A stretch of 64,000 nt of DNA from Pseudomonas alkylphenolica (GTDB lineage: Bacteria > Pseudomonadota > Gammaproteobacteria > Pseudomonadales > Pseudomonadaceae): contig NZ_JADUCM010000009.1 of NCBI RefSeq assembly GCF_016009175.1, forward strand, positions 62,001 through 126,000, written 5' to 3'. Of this stretch, positions 42,674 to 54,611 are shown in pieces. The position numbers and the translations under genes were made by a program. The notes under the pieces are model-generated. The model saw nothing but the letters and a program-made list of their open reading frames with translations. It searched no databases and was not told the origin of the DNA. Each line of letters opens with the position of its first letter. Positions within the stretch are counted from its first letter, which is position 1.

Positions 42674-43042
42674 ATGCCAAGTAAAAACGATACAACTGAG
42701 CCGATCCGTCGACGCGACCTATTGGTGAGCGATGACCCGTTCTGGCCCAGTATCAGTCTGCTGAGGTTACGTCGGCAGCTGCTGCTTCCCCCTTCCGTCA
42801 GTGATGCGCGACTGGAAGTCGCCGCGCAGATAGCGGTGCGCAAGGCCGGCGGTGAATTCGCGCAATGGCGCCGCGTGCTCAGGGCACGTGGCTACAAGCG
42901 ATTGCAGGACATGAAGGCGCATGGCCCATTGTCTTGTTGCTACGTACATGCGGTTGAGGCGTATGCGATCAAAGCGTTGCAGTACAACGTGCGGGTTATC
43001 GAGCGCCTTCGCGGTTTAGCGGGGAGACAGGTCGATGAGTGA
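42674..43042 (+). CDS. Phage head completion/stabilisation protein GpL
   Basis: A 122-residue protein like P2 gpL. It has DPFWPSISLLRLRRQLLLPPSVSDARLEVAAQIAVRKAGGEFAQWRRVLRARGY and a C-terminal AVEAYAIKALQYNVRVIERLRGLA helix. gpL completes the phage head before tail joining. The ATG at 42674 has AGGAG 6 bases upstream. The gene overlaps the holin start by 8 bases. In P2 the tail gene X lies between L and the holin; here it is lost, which shows decay. Confidence 0.8.
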   Translation: MPSKNDTTEPIRRRDLLVSDDPFWPSISLLRLRRQLLLPPSVSDARLEVAAQIAVRKAGGEFAQWRRVLRARGYKRLQDMKAHGPLSCCYVHAVEAYAIKALQYNVRVIERLRGLAGRQVDE

Positions 43043-43388
43043 GCCAACCAGTACCAGTTTACTAAGCCTGCTCGTTGGTTTGGGGCTCGCCACATCCGTA
43101 CCGACGGTTGAGGGGGATATAGTGTTCGGCGCATTGCTGGGTGCCTGGCTGGTCACCAGTACGCGAAGCTTACTCAAGGCCTGGCAACGAATTGGAACGC
43201 TTTTTCTCTCGGCAGGTGTCGGGTATCTGTTCACGCCGCTGGTGGTGCAACTGGCGCCCTTTTTGTCAAATGGTGTCGCGGCATTCATTGCTGCAGTGGT
43301 GGTGATTCCGATCAGCATCAAGGTCATGATCTGGCTGGATACCGCGGACCTGCGCGATATTCTTCAGCGGCTGCGTAACGGTTCATGA
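43035..43388 (+). CDS. Phage holin-like membrane protein
   Basis: A 117-residue protein with three hydrophobic segments (about 7-23, 30-43 and 55-100, the last possibly two helices) and a charged C-terminus, matching phage holins that form the membrane lesion at lysis. GGAG lies 8 bases before the ATG, which overlaps the end of the GpL gene. No endolysin follows, so there is no working lysis cassette here. Confidence 0.75.
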   Translation: MSEPTSTSLLSLLVGLGLATSVPTVEGDIVFGALLGAWLVTSTRSLLKAWQRIGTLFLSAGVGYLFTPLVVQLAPFLSNGVAAFIAAVVVIPISIKVMIWLDTADLRDILQRLRNGS

Positions 43389-43400
43389 AGTTGTCAGCGG

Positions 43401-43814
43401 TCAGGGGGTAATGTGCAATTGTTTGCTCAACGCCTCGACCTGACGCTCCAGCTGACGAATGTGTTGTTTTTCTTTGACTGCAATTGCAATCGCTTGTCGA
43501 TCCAGTGGGCCCAATGTGCGCAGTTGATCGATCAGTTGAGTTTCCCAGTCCTCTGCCTGTTCGTTCGTGGCAGTTGCGTCGGGGTTACGAGTAAGCCAGC
43601 GCTGTGGGCCATTGCCAAGCAACAGCCAGTCCAGCGACACGTTGTAGTGCACGGCAAGGTCTATGCATAACGAGTAGGGCGTGCTGTTGCGTCCTTTCCA
43701 GGTGCTCAAGGTTTGCGGGCTGATCTTCAGCGCGTAAGACAATTCCGCATCCGTTGTTGTGCCGGTGATGAGTTTCATCCGACTCAGTACAGCAGCAAAT
43801 CCATTTGTACTCAT
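43401..43814 (-). CDS. CI-type phage repressor
   Basis: A 137-residue DNA-binding protein of the Bacteriophage CI repressor HTH family. The HTH is TTDAELSYALKISPQTLSTWKGRNSTPYSLCIDLAVHYNVSLDWLLLGNGP (18-68). A coiled-coil tail (about 95-132) replaces the LexA-like peptidase domain, so it is probably not cleaved through RecA. It converges on the holin gene and is divergent from the Ogr-type gene; candidate operators overlap its start codon. Confidence 0.85.
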   Translation of the reverse strand: MSTNGFAAVLSRMKLITGTTTDAELSYALKISPQTLSTWKGRNSTPYSLCIDLAVHYNVSLDWLLLGNGPQRWLTRNPDATATNEQAEDWETQLIDQLRTLGPLDRQAIAIAVKEKQHIRQLERQVEALSKQLHITP

Positions 43815-43877
43815 TTTGAGTAATCCATTGCGATAGTCTTATAATGTTCGACAAAATAATATTCGTTTTGAGTACTC
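43809..43877. promoter_or_regulatory. Candidate CI operators
   Basis: ACTCATTTTGAGT (43809-43821) is an inverted repeat over the repressor start codon. TTTTGAGTA occurs at 43814-43822 and again at 43866-43874, 52 bases apart (about five helical turns). The second copy continues into the palindrome GAGTACTC. Further ACTC/GAGT half-sites lie near 43900 and 43951. The spacing suggests cooperative repressor binding between two promoters. Confidence 0.55.
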
Positions 43878-43922
43878 GTTATTCGGAACATTAAGTGCAA
43901 CTCATAAGGAAGTTATCGACCT

Positions 43923-44087
43923 ATGGCAAATTCCGGGAGAAAAAGTAAAAAGTACTCTTTTCATTTCCACTTGAGCTTACGTCACAGTATGGAATGTATG
44001 AATTTGTACCGGATGATGAGGTTTTTTACTGAGAAAAGCGTGGAGTTTTTTCAATTGCTGATGTGCTTCAGCGGGAGGCGGTCGTGA
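43923..44087 (+). CDS. Small frame coupled to the Ogr-type gene
   Basis: A 54-codon frame that starts MANSGRKSKKYSFHFHLS and ends SGRRS. It is basic with an aromatic/Met-rich middle and has no recognised family. Its TGA overlaps the GTG start of the Ogr-type gene (GTGA), a usual sign of translational coupling. AAGGA stands about 12 bases upstream, rather far. It lies in low-GC DNA between CI operators and ogr, where P2-like phages place early regulators. Coding status is uncertain. Confidence 0.4.
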   Translation: MANSGRKSKKYSFHFHLSLRHSMECMNLYRMMRFFTEKSVEFFQLLMCFSGRRS

Positions 44088-44419
44088 GCACTTACAAATT
44101 GGTGTGCCCTCATTGCAAAAGCCGTATGCGCATTCGTACCAGTGAGGGGCGGCATATCTTCTTGCGTGTGGCCTACCTGCAATGCACGACCGAGGCATGC
44201 GGTTGGTCGGTGCGCGCCGAGTTTGAAATGACTCATGAACTGTCTCCCAGTGGCATGCCTGATCCCGCTGTTCGCCTGCCGTGTGCAGGGGGTGAACTGC
44301 GCCAGGCAGCACTGCGTGCGGAACCTGCGCCAAGCAGTTCGCTGAGCGAAAAACGCGGTGTTCGCCGAAAGGGCAATGCGGCCTCAGCCTCGCCTGCGCC
44401 GCAACTCAACAAAGCGTAG
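44084..44419 (+). CDS. ogr: Ogr/Delta-type zinc-finger late-gene activator
   Basis: A 111-residue protein whose N-terminal 45 residues match the Ogr/Delta family of P2-like phages: CPHC-x-SRMRIRTSEGRHIF...YLQC-x5-CGWSVRAEFE, with four Cys zinc ligands. The rest is a low-complexity Ser/Ala/Pro tail. Ogr activates phage late promoters through RNA polymerase alpha. The GTG at 44084 has GGGAGG upstream and is preferred to the ATG at 44063. It is followed by a strong hairpin. Confidence 0.82.
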   Translation: MSTYKLVCPHCKSRMRIRTSEGRHIFLRVAYLQCTTEACGWSVRAEFEMTHELSPSGMPDPAVRLPCAGGELRQAALRAEPAPSSSLSEKRGVRRKGNAASASPAPQLNKA

Positions 44420-44427
44420 CCCCCATA

Positions 44428-44459
44428 ACAGAACACCCCGCCGAAGCGGGGTGTTCTGT
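44428..44459. terminator. Strong hairpin between prophage remnant and nuoN
   Basis: A perfect 14-bp stem (ACAGAACACCCCGC / GCGGGGTGTTCTGT) with a CGAA tetraloop lies between the convergent ogr-type gene and nuoN. It should stop transcription from both sides, although no long T run is seen. Confidence 0.8.
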
Positions 44460-44480
44460 ATGCCACAGCAGATCAGGCAA

Positions 44481-45950
44481 TCAGCCGATCAGTTGCAAGC
44501 CGGCATGTTGAACCATGTCCAGCAACGGCTGCGGGTACACACCCAGGACGAAGGCCAGAATGGCAATCGCCAGCAGCATGACGCCACCGGTGCGCTGCTC
44601 CCAGTTCAGCGGAGCATCGTGACGGCGCAGGTTCGGCTCGATCAGGTACAGGGTGACCATGACGCGCAGGTAGTAGAACACGCCGATGGCGCTACCGATA
44701 ACCAGCGCACCGACCAACCACCACAGTTGCGACTCAACGCCGGTGGCGATGATGTAGAACTTGCCGATGAAGCCTGCGGTCAGCGGGATACCGGCCAGCG
44801 ACAGCATCATCACGGTCAGTACGGCGGTCAGGTACGGACGGCGCCAGAACAGGCCGCGGTATTCGTACAGGGCGTCAGCGTCACGGCCGTTGTACGGCGA
44901 GGACATCAGGGTGATTACACCGAAGGCACCCAGGCTGGTGATCACGTAGGTGACCAGGTATACGCCAATGGCTTCAACGGCCAGACCCTTGCTCGCCACC
45001 AGGGCAATCAGCAGGTAACCGAAGTGGGCGATGGACGAGTAACCGAGCAGACGCTTGAGGTTGCTCTGGGTCAGCGCCAGCAGGTTACCGATCAGGATCG
45101 AGGCTACGGCAATCACCGACAGCACGGTGGTCAGCACGCCGCTGCTGGCAGCAGGGGAGAGCATGAACAGGCGTACCACGACGGCGAACACGGCAACCTT
45201 GCTGGCAGTGGCCAGGAAGGCCGCGACAGGTGCCGGAGCACCTTCGTACACGTCCGGGGTCCACAGGTGGAAGGGTACCAGCGACAGTTTGAATGCCAGG
45301 CCGACCAGCATCATGCCCAGGCCCAGCTGTGCCAGCAGGCTTGGCATGTTGGTGGCGGCCAGCGCCTTGCCGATACCGTCGAAGCTCAGGCTGCCCGCGT
45401 CAGCGTACAGCAGGGCCATACCGAACAGCAGGAAAGCGGAACCGGCGGCCGACAGCACCATGTACTTGATGCCGGCTTCCAGCGAGCGTTTGTTGAAGAA
45501 GGCATAGGCGACCAGGCCGTACACCGGTACCGAGAGCAGCTCCAGGCCGATGAACAGGCCCGCCAGGTGCTGCGCGCTGACCAGTACCAGACCACCCAGG
45601 GCAGCCATCAGGATCAGCAGGTACAGTTCTTCGCGGTTGCCCGGGTAGCCTTTGCCGCCTTCACCCAGGTAGGCATGGGCGAGGGTAACGCAGGCCAGGG
45701 TGGCGACCAGGATCAGCGCCATGTACAGGCAGGCGAATTTGTCGATGGTCAGCAGCGGGGTGACTGCCAGCGGCACGACTTTCAGTACCGGCAGGATCGA
45801 CAGCAGGGCCAGGTTCAGGCCTACCGTCGACAGCAGGAAGGTTTGCGAGTGGTTGCGGCGCCAGGCGATTGCCAGCATCACCACGACAACGGTGATGGTG
45901 GTTATCAGCAGCGGCGCAAGCGCGATAAAGTGTTGAATCGTCAGGTCCAT
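44481..45950 (-). CDS. nuoN: NADH-quinone oxidoreductase subunit N
   Basis: A 489-residue antiporter-like proton-pumping subunit of complex I, with about 14 transmembrane helices. The family core ([14 protein letters not shown]-like helices, [31 protein letters not shown] with its conserved Lys, and [17 protein letters not shown]) is visible. The ATG at 45950 (MDLTIQHF) gives the standard N-terminus; the longer frame overlaps nuoM. Last gene of the leftward nuoABCDEFGHIJKLMN operon. Confidence 0.97.
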   Translation of the reverse strand: MDLTIQHFIALAPLLITTITVVVVMLAIAWRRNHSQTFLLSTVGLNLALLSILPVLKVVPLAVTPLLTIDKFACLYMALILVATLACVTLAHAYLGEGGKGYPGNREELYLLILMAALGGLVLVSAQHLAGLFIGLELLSVPVYGLVAYAFFNKRSLEAGIKYMVLSAAGSAFLLFGMALLYADAGSLSFDGIGKALAATNMPSLLAQLGLGMMLVGLAFKLSLVPFHLWTPDVYEGAPAPVAAFLATASKVAVFAVVVRLFMLSPAASSGVLTTVLSVIAVASILIGNLLALTQSNLKRLLGYSSIAHFGYLLIALVASKGLAVEAIGVYLVTYVITSLGAFGVITLMSSPYNGRDADALYEYRGLFWRRPYLTAVLTVMMLSLAGIPLTAGFIGKFYIIATGVESQLWWLVGALVIGSAIGVFYYLRVMVTLYLIEPNLRRHDAPLNWEQRTGGVMLLAIAILAFVLGVYPQPLLDMVQHAGLQLIG

Positions 45951-45957
45951 AGCGCTC

Positions 45958-47490
45958 TTACCGGGCCGAAGCGAGTTGAGTGAAAGCGGAGCCGAGCCAC
46001 TGCTGCACACCACTCATGGTGGCGGCGGAAGTGTCCAGGAACGGCTGCGGGTAGACGCCCAGCAGGATCAGCAGGCCGGCCAGGCCCAGTACCATGATCA
46101 TTTCGCGGGAATCCATGCCAGCCAGGACTTCGTCCGACTTCGCCGGGCCGAAGTAGGCACGGTGAATCATGATCAGCGAGTAGACCGAACCGAACACCAG
46201 ACCGGTGGTGGCGATGACGGTGACCCACGGCGAAGCCACGAAGCTGCCGATCAGGATCAGGAATTCGCCAACGAAGTTACCGGTGCCCGGCAGGCCCAGC
46301 GACGCCGCAGCGAAGAACAGGCTGATGGCCGGCAGGTAGGCGATGCGGTGCCACAGGCCACCCATCTGACGCATGTCACGGGTGTGCAGGCGCTCATACA
46401 GCTGGCCGCTGAGGATAAACAGTGCCGCTGCCGAGAGGCCGTGAGCCAGCATCTGGATCACCGCACCTTGCAGGGCTTGCTGGCTGCCGGAGTAGATGCC
46501 GATCAGCACGAAGCCCATGTGCGAAACGCTGGAGAACGCGATCAGACGCTTGATGTCGGTCTGGGCGAAAGCCAGGAACGCGCCGTAGAAAATCCCGATC
46601 AGACCGAGGGTCATGGCGATCGGCGCGAACTCGGCCGAAGCATTCGGGAACAACGGCAGGGCGAAGCGCAGCAGGCCGTAGGCAGCGGTTTTCAGCAAGA
46701 TACCCGCCAGGTCAACAGAACCTGCGGTCGGTGCCTGGGCGTGTGCATCAGGCAGCCAGGAGTGGAACGGTACTACCGGCAGCTTGACCGCGAAGGCGAT
46801 GAAGAAGCCGAGCATCAGTATGTATTCGGTGCCGGCCGGCAGTTCGGCCTTGAGCAACTGGGTGTAGTCGAAGGTGATCACACCGGTGTTGCTGTAGTTG
46901 ACCAGTACCAGACCGAGGATCGCCACCAACATGATCAGGCCGCTGGCCTGGGTGAAGATGAAGAACTTGGTGGCGGCATAGATCCGGGTCTTCTTGCCGT
47001 CGGAGGAGCTGTGACCCCAGAGCGCGATGAGGAAATACATCGGCACCAGCATCATTTCCCAGAAGAAGAAGAACAGGAACAGGTCCAGGGCCAGGAACAC
47101 ACCGACCACGCCGCCCAGGATCCACATCAGGTTGAGGTGGAAGAAGCCGACGTGACGCTGGATCTCTTTCCAGGAGCACAGTACCGAAAGCACACCGAGC
47201 AGGCCGGTGAGCAGGATCATCAGCAGCGACAGGCCATCGAGGGCCAGGTGCAGGCTGATGCCGAAGCGCTCGATCCACAGCACTTTGAATTCGACCGCCC
47301 ACTCAGGCGCAGCGCCTGGAGCAGGGGCCAGGGTGTAGTCCCCGTTGGCCCACAGCCAGAGGCCGATACCAAGCAGCAGGGACATGGTCAGCAGCGCAAT
47401 CCAGCGTGGCAGGGTGGCGCCGAAGCGCTCACCCAGCCAGCACAGCAGGCCGCCGATAAAGGGGATCAGGATCAGCCAAGGCAAAATCAT
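45958..47490 (-). CDS. nuoM: NADH-quinone oxidoreductase subunit M
   Basis: A 510-residue proton-pumping subunit of complex I, with about 14 transmembrane helices. The family motifs [32 protein letters not shown] and [19 protein letters not shown] carry the conserved Lys and His of the proton path. The glutamate of [19 protein letters not shown] is also present. It lies 7 bases before nuoN and 39 after nuoL in the nuo operon. Confidence 0.97.
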   Translation of the reverse strand: MILPWLILIPFIGGLLCWLGERFGATLPRWIALLTMSLLLGIGLWLWANGDYTLAPAPGAAPEWAVEFKVLWIERFGISLHLALDGLSLLMILLTGLLGVLSVLCSWKEIQRHVGFFHLNLMWILGGVVGVFLALDLFLFFFFWEMMLVPMYFLIALWGHSSSDGKKTRIYAATKFFIFTQASGLIMLVAILGLVLVNYSNTGVITFDYTQLLKAELPAGTEYILMLGFFIAFAVKLPVVPFHSWLPDAHAQAPTAGSVDLAGILLKTAAYGLLRFALPLFPNASAEFAPIAMTLGLIGIFYGAFLAFAQTDIKRLIAFSSVSHMGFVLIGIYSGSQQALQGAVIQMLAHGLSAAALFILSGQLYERLHTRDMRQMGGLWHRIAYLPAISLFFAAASLGLPGTGNFVGEFLILIGSFVASPWVTVIATTGLVFGSVYSLIMIHRAYFGPAKSDEVLAGMDSREMIMVLGLAGLLILLGVYPQPFLDTSAATMSGVQQWLGSAFTQLASAR

Positions 47491-47529
47491 GACGGGCTCA
47501 ATTCCTTTCGCAAAGTCGCAAGGTTCATA

Positions 47530-49379
<1,850 letters not shown>

Positions 49380-49383
<4 letters not shown>

Positions 49384-49688
49384 CCGCGCATCTCACTGGC
49401 AGCATCGATGTCGAGAGTGTGGAAGCGGCGATACAGCTGCAGCAGGATCGCCAGGCCGATACTGGCCTCGGCGGCTGCCAGGCTGATCACCAGGATGAAC
49501 ATGATCTGTCCATCCGGCTGCGCCCAACGGCTGCCCGCGACAATGAACGCCAGAGCCGAGGCGTTCATCATGATTTCCAGGCTCATCAGCACGAAAAGAA
49601 TGTTGCGGCGCACCATCAGGCCGACAAGGCCGAGGCAGAACAGGATGCCGGCGACTGCCAGGCCATGCTCGAGAGGAATTGCAGGCAT
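49380..49688 (-). CDS. nuoK: NADH-quinone oxidoreductase subunit K
   Basis: A 102-residue three-helix membrane subunit of complex I. The conserved glutamates lie in [28 protein letters not shown] and [20 protein letters not shown], which line the central proton channel. It lies 4 bases after nuoJ and overlaps nuoL by 4 bases. Confidence 0.97.
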
Positions 49689-49692
49689 GTGA

Positions 49693-50193
49693 TTACTCCT
49701 TCGCCTCGTTGCGGCCGAGGTGGAAAGCCGTCACCGCTGCAGCGAGCAGCAGCATCGAGGCCAGTTCCACCACCAGCAGGTAAGGACCATACAGGCTGAT
49801 GCCGACTGCCTTGGCGTCGACCGTGGTGTGGCCGATGCCAGCACCGCTTTCATTGCTGAACAGCACGTACAGCAATTCGAGCAGCAGCAGCGCGGCGAGC
49901 ACCACAGGACCCAGCCAGATACCCGGCTTGAGCCAGCCGCGCTCCTGGGCGACCGAAGCCGGCCCGAGGTTGAGCATCATCACCACGAAGACGAACAGCA
50001 CCATGATGGCGCCAGCGTAGGCGATCACTTCCAGGACACCGGCGAACGGAGCGCCGAGGGCGAAGAACGTCATCGCCACGGAGATCAGCGAAATGATCAG
50101 GTAGAGCAGGGCGTGCACGGGGTTGGTGTTGGTGATCACCCGAAGGGTGGACACCACAGCGACACCGGATGCGAAATAGAAAGCGAATTCCAT
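49693..50193 (-). CDS. nuoJ: NADH-quinone oxidoreductase subunit J
   Basis: A 166-residue membrane subunit of complex I with five helices, including the conserved helix [25 protein letters not shown] that carries the pi-bulge important for coupling. It lies 9 bases after nuoI and 4 before nuoK. Confidence 0.96.
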   Translation of the reverse strand: MEFAFYFASGVAVVSTLRVITNTNPVHALLYLIISLISVAMTFFALGAPFAGVLEVIAYAGAIMVLFVFVVMMLNLGPASVAQERGWLKPGIWLGPVVLAALLLLELLYVLFSNESGAGIGHTTVDAKAVGISLYGPYLLVVELASMLLLAAAVTAFHLGRNEAKE

Positions 50194-50202
50194 CTTTCTT
50201 CC

Positions 50203-50751
50203 TTAAGGGAGCAAGCTCTTCACGTTGATCGGCTCGGCTTCGTTCTGCGCAGCGCCTTTCGGCTTGCCGGCAACCGCCATACCTGCAACACGGTAGAAGT
50301 TGTAGTCAGGGTTCTTGCCGGGACCGGAGATCAGCAGATCTTCTTTCTCGTACACCAGATCCTGACGTTTGAACTCGGCCATTTCGAAATCCGGTGTCAG
50401 CTGGATTGCGGTGGTCGGGCAGGCTTCCTCGCAGAGGCCGCAGAAAATGCAACGGGAGAAGTTGATGCGGAAGAACTCCGGGTACCAACGACCGTCTTCT
50501 GTCTCGGCTTTCTGCAGCGAGATGCAACCGACCGGGCAAGCCACGGCACACAGGTTGCACGCTACACAGCGCTCTTCGCCATCCGGGTCACGGGTCAGGA
50601 CAATGCGGCCACGGTAGCGTGGCGGCAGGTAGACCGGCTCTTCGGGGTACTGCAGGGTGTCACGTTTGCGAAACCCGTGGGAGAACACCATCACCAGGCT
50701 GCGCAGCTGGGTGCCGGTGCCTTTAACGATGTCGCCAATATACTTGAACAT
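50203..50751 (-). CDS. nuoI: NADH-quinone oxidoreductase subunit I
   Basis: A 182-residue peripheral-arm ferredoxin subunit. Two [4Fe-4S] motifs are visible: [15 protein letters not shown] and [15 protein letters not shown] (clusters N6a and N6b), which pass electrons towards N2. An amphipathic N-terminal helix contacts the membrane. Lies 11 bases after nuoH in the nuo operon. Confidence 0.97.
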   Translation of the reverse strand: MFKYIGDIVKGTGTQLRSLVMVFSHGFRKRDTLQYPEEPVYLPPRYRGRIVLTRDPDGEERCVACNLCAVACPVGCISLQKAETEDGRWYPEFFRINFSRCIFCGLCEEACPTTAIQLTPDFEMAEFKRQDLVYEKEDLLISGPGKNPDYNFYRVAGMAVAGKPKGAAQNEAEPINVKSLLP

Positions 50752-50762
50752 GGGTCAAATCC

Positions 50763-51770
50763 TCACTGGGCCGCAACAGCTGGCGTGTTGAGCAACACGA
50801 GCGCAGCGGTCACCAGCAAATTGATCAGGGTCAGCGGCAGGCAGAACTTCCAGCTGAAGTCCATCACCTGGTCATAGCGTGGGCGCGGAATCGAGGCGCG
50901 CAGCAAAATGAACAGCATGATGAAGAACGCGGTCTTCAGGGCGAACCACAGGAACGGTACTTGCGGCAAGATGCCGAACGGACCGTGCCAGCCACCGAAG
51001 AACAGGGTGACCAGCAGTGCCGAGATCAGGATGATGCCGATGTACTCACCGACGAAGAACATGCCCCATTTCATACCGGCATATTCAATGTGGTAACCGT
51101 CGGCCAGTTCCTGTTCCGCTTCCGGCTGGTCGAACGGGTGACGGTGAGTCACGGCGACGCCAGCGATGAAGAAGGTGCAGAAACCGAAGAACTGCGGAAT
51201 GATGAACCACAGGTTCTGAGCCTGATAGTCAACGATATCGCGCATGTTGAACGAGCCGACCTGCGCCACGATGCCCATCAGCGCCAGGCCCATGAACACC
51301 TCGTACGACACGGTCTGCGCCGAAGCCCGCAGGCTGCCGAGCAGGGCGTACTTGTTGTTCGACGACCAGCCGGCGAACAGTACGGCGTACACCGACAGAC
51401 CGGCCATGGCGAAGAAGAACAGCAGGCCGATGTTCAGGTCCGCGACACCCCAGGTCGGGGTGATCGGGATGATGGCGAAAGCGATCAGCAAGGCACTCAT
51501 GGCCACGACCGGCGCCAGGGTGAAGATCATCTTGTCGACAAACGGCGGGTTCCAGTCTTCTTTGAAGAACATTTTCAGCATGTCTGCTGCGATCTGGAAC
51601 ATACCGAACGGGCCGACGCGGTTCGGACCGTAACGGTCCTGCCACCAGCCCAGCAGGCGCCGCTCGACGAAGCTGAGCAGCGCACCGCAGACCACTACCG
51701 CCAGCAAGACCACGATGGCCTTGACGACAGTGATGATCACATCGATCACTTCAGGGGTGAACCAGGTCAT
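50763..51770 (-). CDS. nuoH: NADH-quinone oxidoreductase subunit H
   Basis: A 335-residue membrane subunit of complex I that forms the quinone tunnel with NuoB and Nuo[41 protein letters not shown] and the acidic loop [23 protein letters not shown] are conserved. The start overlaps the nuoG stop by 4 bases. Confidence 0.97.
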   Translation of the reverse strand: MTWFTPEVIDVIITVVKAIVVLLAVVVCGALLSFVERRLLGWWQDRYGPNRVGPFGMFQIAADMLKMFFKEDWNPPFVDKMIFTLAPVVAMSALLIAFAIIPITPTWGVADLNIGLLFFFAMAGLSVYAVLFAGWSSNNKYALLGSLRASAQTVSYEVFMGLALMGIVAQVGSFNMRDIVDYQAQNLWFIIPQFFGFCTFFIAGVAVTHRHPFDQPEAEQELADGYHIEYAGMKWGMFFVGEYIGIILISALLVTLFFGGWHGPFGILPQVPFLWFALKTAFFIMLFILLRASIPRPRYDQVMDFSWKFCLPLTLINLLVTAALVLLNTPAVAAQ

Positions 51771-54481
51771 TGTGCTGCCTCCTGCAGGCCTTCAACGGAT
51801 GCACCGAAGATGGCAGGCGGGATGCCGGCCAGGCCTTTGGGCAGGGCAACCAGGCCTGCGCCCAGTTCTTCATTGATGCGCAGCGGCAGACGCAGGGTCT
51901 GGCCCGCCACGTTCAGGCTGAGCATCGCGCCGTCGTTGACGCCCAGGCGATCTGCTTCGGACTTGGCCAGGCCAACGTAAGCCTGCGGAATGCGCTCTTG
52001 CACCGGTGCTGCGCGCGAGGAGTTTTCTTCGCTGCCGAACAGGTGATAGAACGGCACAACCTGCCAGGTGCCACGCGCCGGAGAGAACGCGGCCGGTACG
52101 CTGGCGAACCAGTTCAGCTTGTCGCCCTGGGTTTCGATCAGGCGGGTGCCCGGGTCGCCTGCACGCAGGTGACCACCGACCTCGTCCTGGAACTTGTTCC
52201 AGGCTTGCGGCGAGTTCCAGCCCGGAGACCAGGCGAACGGCACTTGCGAGCGCGGTTCGGCCGAACCCGAGTAGCCTTCCATGGAAAAGGCGAAGGCGGT
52301 GTCTTTGTCTTGCGGGGTACGCGGCTCGTGCACGCTGATGTTGGCGCGCATGGCGGTACGGCCAGAGTAGCGCAGCGGCTCACGCGCGATCTTCATGCCC
52401 TTGATGCGGAACGAAGCGGACGGCGCGGCGTTGACGATACCGGTCAGTTGCGGTGCGGCAGTGGCGCAAGCGCTGGTGACGTGGTCCAGTTGGGTCCAGT
52501 CCACCGGCTTGTTGAGCAGGGTTGCACGCAGGGCGTGCATCCAGCGCCAGCCTTCGTGAACCAGGATGCTGCTGTCCAGGTAGGTCGGATCGAACACCTG
52601 GAAGAAGCGCTGGGCACGGCCCTCCTGGCTGACCAGGGTGCCATCGCCTTCGGCGAAGGTGGCGGCTGGCAGGACCAGGTGCGCGCGTTCGACAGTCGCG
52701 GTGCGCTGGTGGTCGGCGACGATCACCACCTTGGCGGCGGCCAGGGCAGCGTCGACCTTGGCTGCAGGTACGCGGCTGTAGAGGTCGTTTTCGAGCACGA
52801 CGATGGCGTCGGCTTTACCGGAAATCACGGCGTCCAGGGCGGCGTCGACGGACTCGCCACCGAGCATGGCCAGGCCGAGGCGGTTGGCCTCTGGAACGAC
52901 CAGGCTCAGGGAACCGTTTTTCTCGCGCAGCTTCAGGGCCTTGGCGATGTTGGCGGCCGCTTCGATCAGCGCGCTGGACGCCAGCGAGGTGCCGGCTACG
53001 ACCAGTGGGCGGTTGGCAGCAACCAGGGCGTCGGCGATGCGCTTGGCCAGTGCCAGGGCTTCGGCATCCAGGCCTTCTACGGCAGGTGCGCTCGGGTCGA
53101 TGGCGTGGGCAACGGCGAAGCCGATGCGGGCCAGGTCGTCCGGAGCTGCGTGTACGCACTCTTCGGCAACGTCGTCGAGCTTGGTTTCAGCCAGGCTGGC
53201 GATGAACAGCGGGTACATGGCGTGCTGGCCGATGTTCTTCACCGCAGCATCGAGCCACGGCTGAACGCGCATGGCATCGGCCATGGCTTCGGCCTTGCCC
53301 TTGACCGACTGGCGCAGGGCCAGGGCGACGCGGGCAGCAGTCTGGGTCAGGTCTTCGCCGAGGACGAACACGGCATCGTGGTCTTCCATCTCGCGCAGGG
53401 TCGGAACCGGCAGCGGGCTGTCGTTCAGCACTTGCAGCGCCAGGCGTACACGGGCCAGTTCACCGGCTTCCATGCCCGAGTAGAAGTGCTCGGCACCAAC
53501 CAGCTCGCGCAGGCCGTAGTTGCTTTCGAGGCTGGCGCGTGGCGAACCGATACCGACGATGTTGCGACCGCGCAGCATGTCGGCGGCTTTGTCCAGGGCA
53601 GCATCCAGGCTCAGCTTGGTGCCATCGGCCAGCAACGGCTGACGCGGACGGTCGGTGCGGTTGACGTAGCCATAGCCAAAACGGCCACGGTCACACAGGA
53701 AGTACTGGTTGACCGAACCGTTGAAGCGGTTTTCGATACGGCGCAGTTCGCCATAACGCTCACCCGGGCTGATGTTGCAACCGCTGGAGCAACCATGGCA
53801 GATGCTCGGGGCAAACTGCATGTCCCACTTGCGGTTGTAGCGCTCGGAGTGGGTTTTGTCGGTGAACACACCGGTCGGGCAGACCTCGGTGAGGTTGCCG
53901 GAGAACTCGCTTTCCAGCACGCCGTCTTCAACGCGACCGAAGTAGACGTTGTCGTGGGCGCCGTACACGCCAAGGTCGGTACCGCCGGCGTAGTCCTTGT
54001 AGTAACGCACGCAGCGGTAGCAGGCGATGCAGCGGTTCATCTCGTGGGCGATGAACGGGCCGAGCTCCTGGTTCTGGTGGGTACGCTTGGTGAAACGGTA
54101 GCGGCGCTCGTTGTGGCCGGTCATTACCGTCATGTCTTGCAGGTGGCAGTGACCGCCTTCCTCGCAGACCGGGCAGTCGTGCGGGTGGTTGGTCATCAGC
54201 CATTCAACGACGCTGGCGCGAAACGCCTTGGACTCGTCGTCGTCGATGGAAATCCAGGTGCCATCGGTGGCAGGGGTCATGCAGGACATGACGATACGAC
54301 CACGGGTGTCGTTTTCGTCGGTGTACTGCTTGACCGCGCACTGGCGGCAGGCGCCGACGCTACCGAGCGCCGGGTGCCAGCAAAAATAGGGGATGTCGAG
54401 GCCTAGCGACAGACACGCCTGTAACAGGTTGTCTGCACCGTTGACTTCGAGCGCTTTGCCGTCTACGTGGATAGTGGCCAT
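51767..54481 (-). CDS. nuoG: NADH-quinone oxidoreductase subunit G
   Basis: A 904-residue peripheral-arm subunit. The N-terminal [2Fe-2S] ferredoxin domain has [15 protein letters not shown]; the His-ligated cluster N5 region is [31 protein letters not shown] binds N4. It is followed by a molybdopterin-oxidoreductase-like domain with CHGCSSGCN (N7 ligands) that has no cofactor role. The long form is typical of enterics and pseudomonads. Its start codon ATG is 130 bases after the nuoF stop, an unusually large gap that holds a hairpin. Confidence 0.97.
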   Translation of the reverse strand: MATIHVDGKALEVNGADNLLQACLSLGLDIPYFCWHPALGSVGACRQCAVKQYTDENDTRGRIVMSCMTPATDGTWISIDDDESKAFRASVVEWLMTNHPHDCPVCEEGGHCHLQDMTVMTGHNERRYRFTKRTHQNQELGPFIAHEMNRCIACYRCVRYYKDYAGGTDLGVYGAHDNVYFGRVEDGVLESEFSGNLTEVCPTGVFTDKTHSERYNRKWDMQFAPSICHGCSSGCNISPGERYGELRRIENRFNGSVNQYFLCDRGRFGYGYVNRTDRPRQPLLADGTKLSLDAALDKAADMLRGRNIVGIGSPRASLESNYGLRELVGAEHFYSGMEAGELARVRLALQVLNDSPLPVPTLREMEDHDAVFVLGEDLTQTAARVALALRQSVKGKAEAMADAMRVQPWLDAAVKNIGQHAMYPLFIASLAETKLDDVAEECVHAAPDDLARIGFAVAHAIDPSAPAVEGLDAEALALAKRIADALVAANRPLVVAGTSLASSALIEAAANIAKALKLREKNGSLSLVVPEANRLGLAMLGGESVDAALDAVISGKADAIVVLENDLYSRVPAAKVDAALAAAKVVIVADHQRTATVERAHLVLPAATFAEGDGTLVSQEGRAQRFFQVFDPTYLDSSILVHEGWRWMHALRATLLNKPVDWTQLDHVTSACATAAPQLTGIVNAAPSASFRIKGMKIAREPLRYSGRTAMRANISVHEPRTPQDKDTAFAFSMEGYSGSAEPRSQVPFAWSPGWNSPQAWNKFQDEVGGHLRAGDPGTRLIETQGDKLNWFASVPAAFSPARGTWQVVPFYHLFGSEENSSRAAPVQERIPQAYVGLAKSEADRLGVNDGAMLSLNVAGQTLRLPLRINEELGAGLVALPKGLAGIPPAIFGASVEGLQEAAQ

Positions 54482-54579
54482 GGTTCAAAGTTCTTCGTTG
54501 GCCCGCGTCTGCGGGCGTGGCTAATGGAAATCTGTGTGCCTGCGGCCCGCACAGGGACTACCTGGCGAGCTGCGTGGCA

Positions 54580-54601
54580 GCGGGTGGCACGGGCCACCCG
54601 C
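54580..54601. promoter_or_regulatory. Intercistronic hairpin between nuoF and nuoG
   Basis: A perfect 9-bp stem (GCGGGTGGC / GCCACCCGC, loop ACGG) inside the 130-base gap between nuoF and nuoG, with a second short stem (GCCCGC / GCGGGC) near 54504-54519. In the operon's direction no T run follows, so it is more likely an mRNA stability or processing element than a terminator. Confidence 0.5.
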
Positions 54602-54611
54602 ATTTCATTTT

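Larger units (their letters stand above)
42375..44419. mobile_element. Remnant of a P2-like prophage
   Basis: A short block with a head-completion protein (GpL), a holin, a CI-type repressor and an Ogr/Delta late-gene activator, all from P2-type temperate phages. Integrase, capsid, tail and lysin genes are missing, so it cannot make particles. The left edge is placed at the LuxR-type gene and the right edge before the hairpin preceding nuoN. No attachment-site repeats were recognised. Confidence 0.75.

Noticed and set aside
51770-54406. An 878-codon frame antisense to nuoG
   Set aside because: It is the complementary shadow of a well-supported nuoG and has no ribosome site or recognisable family.
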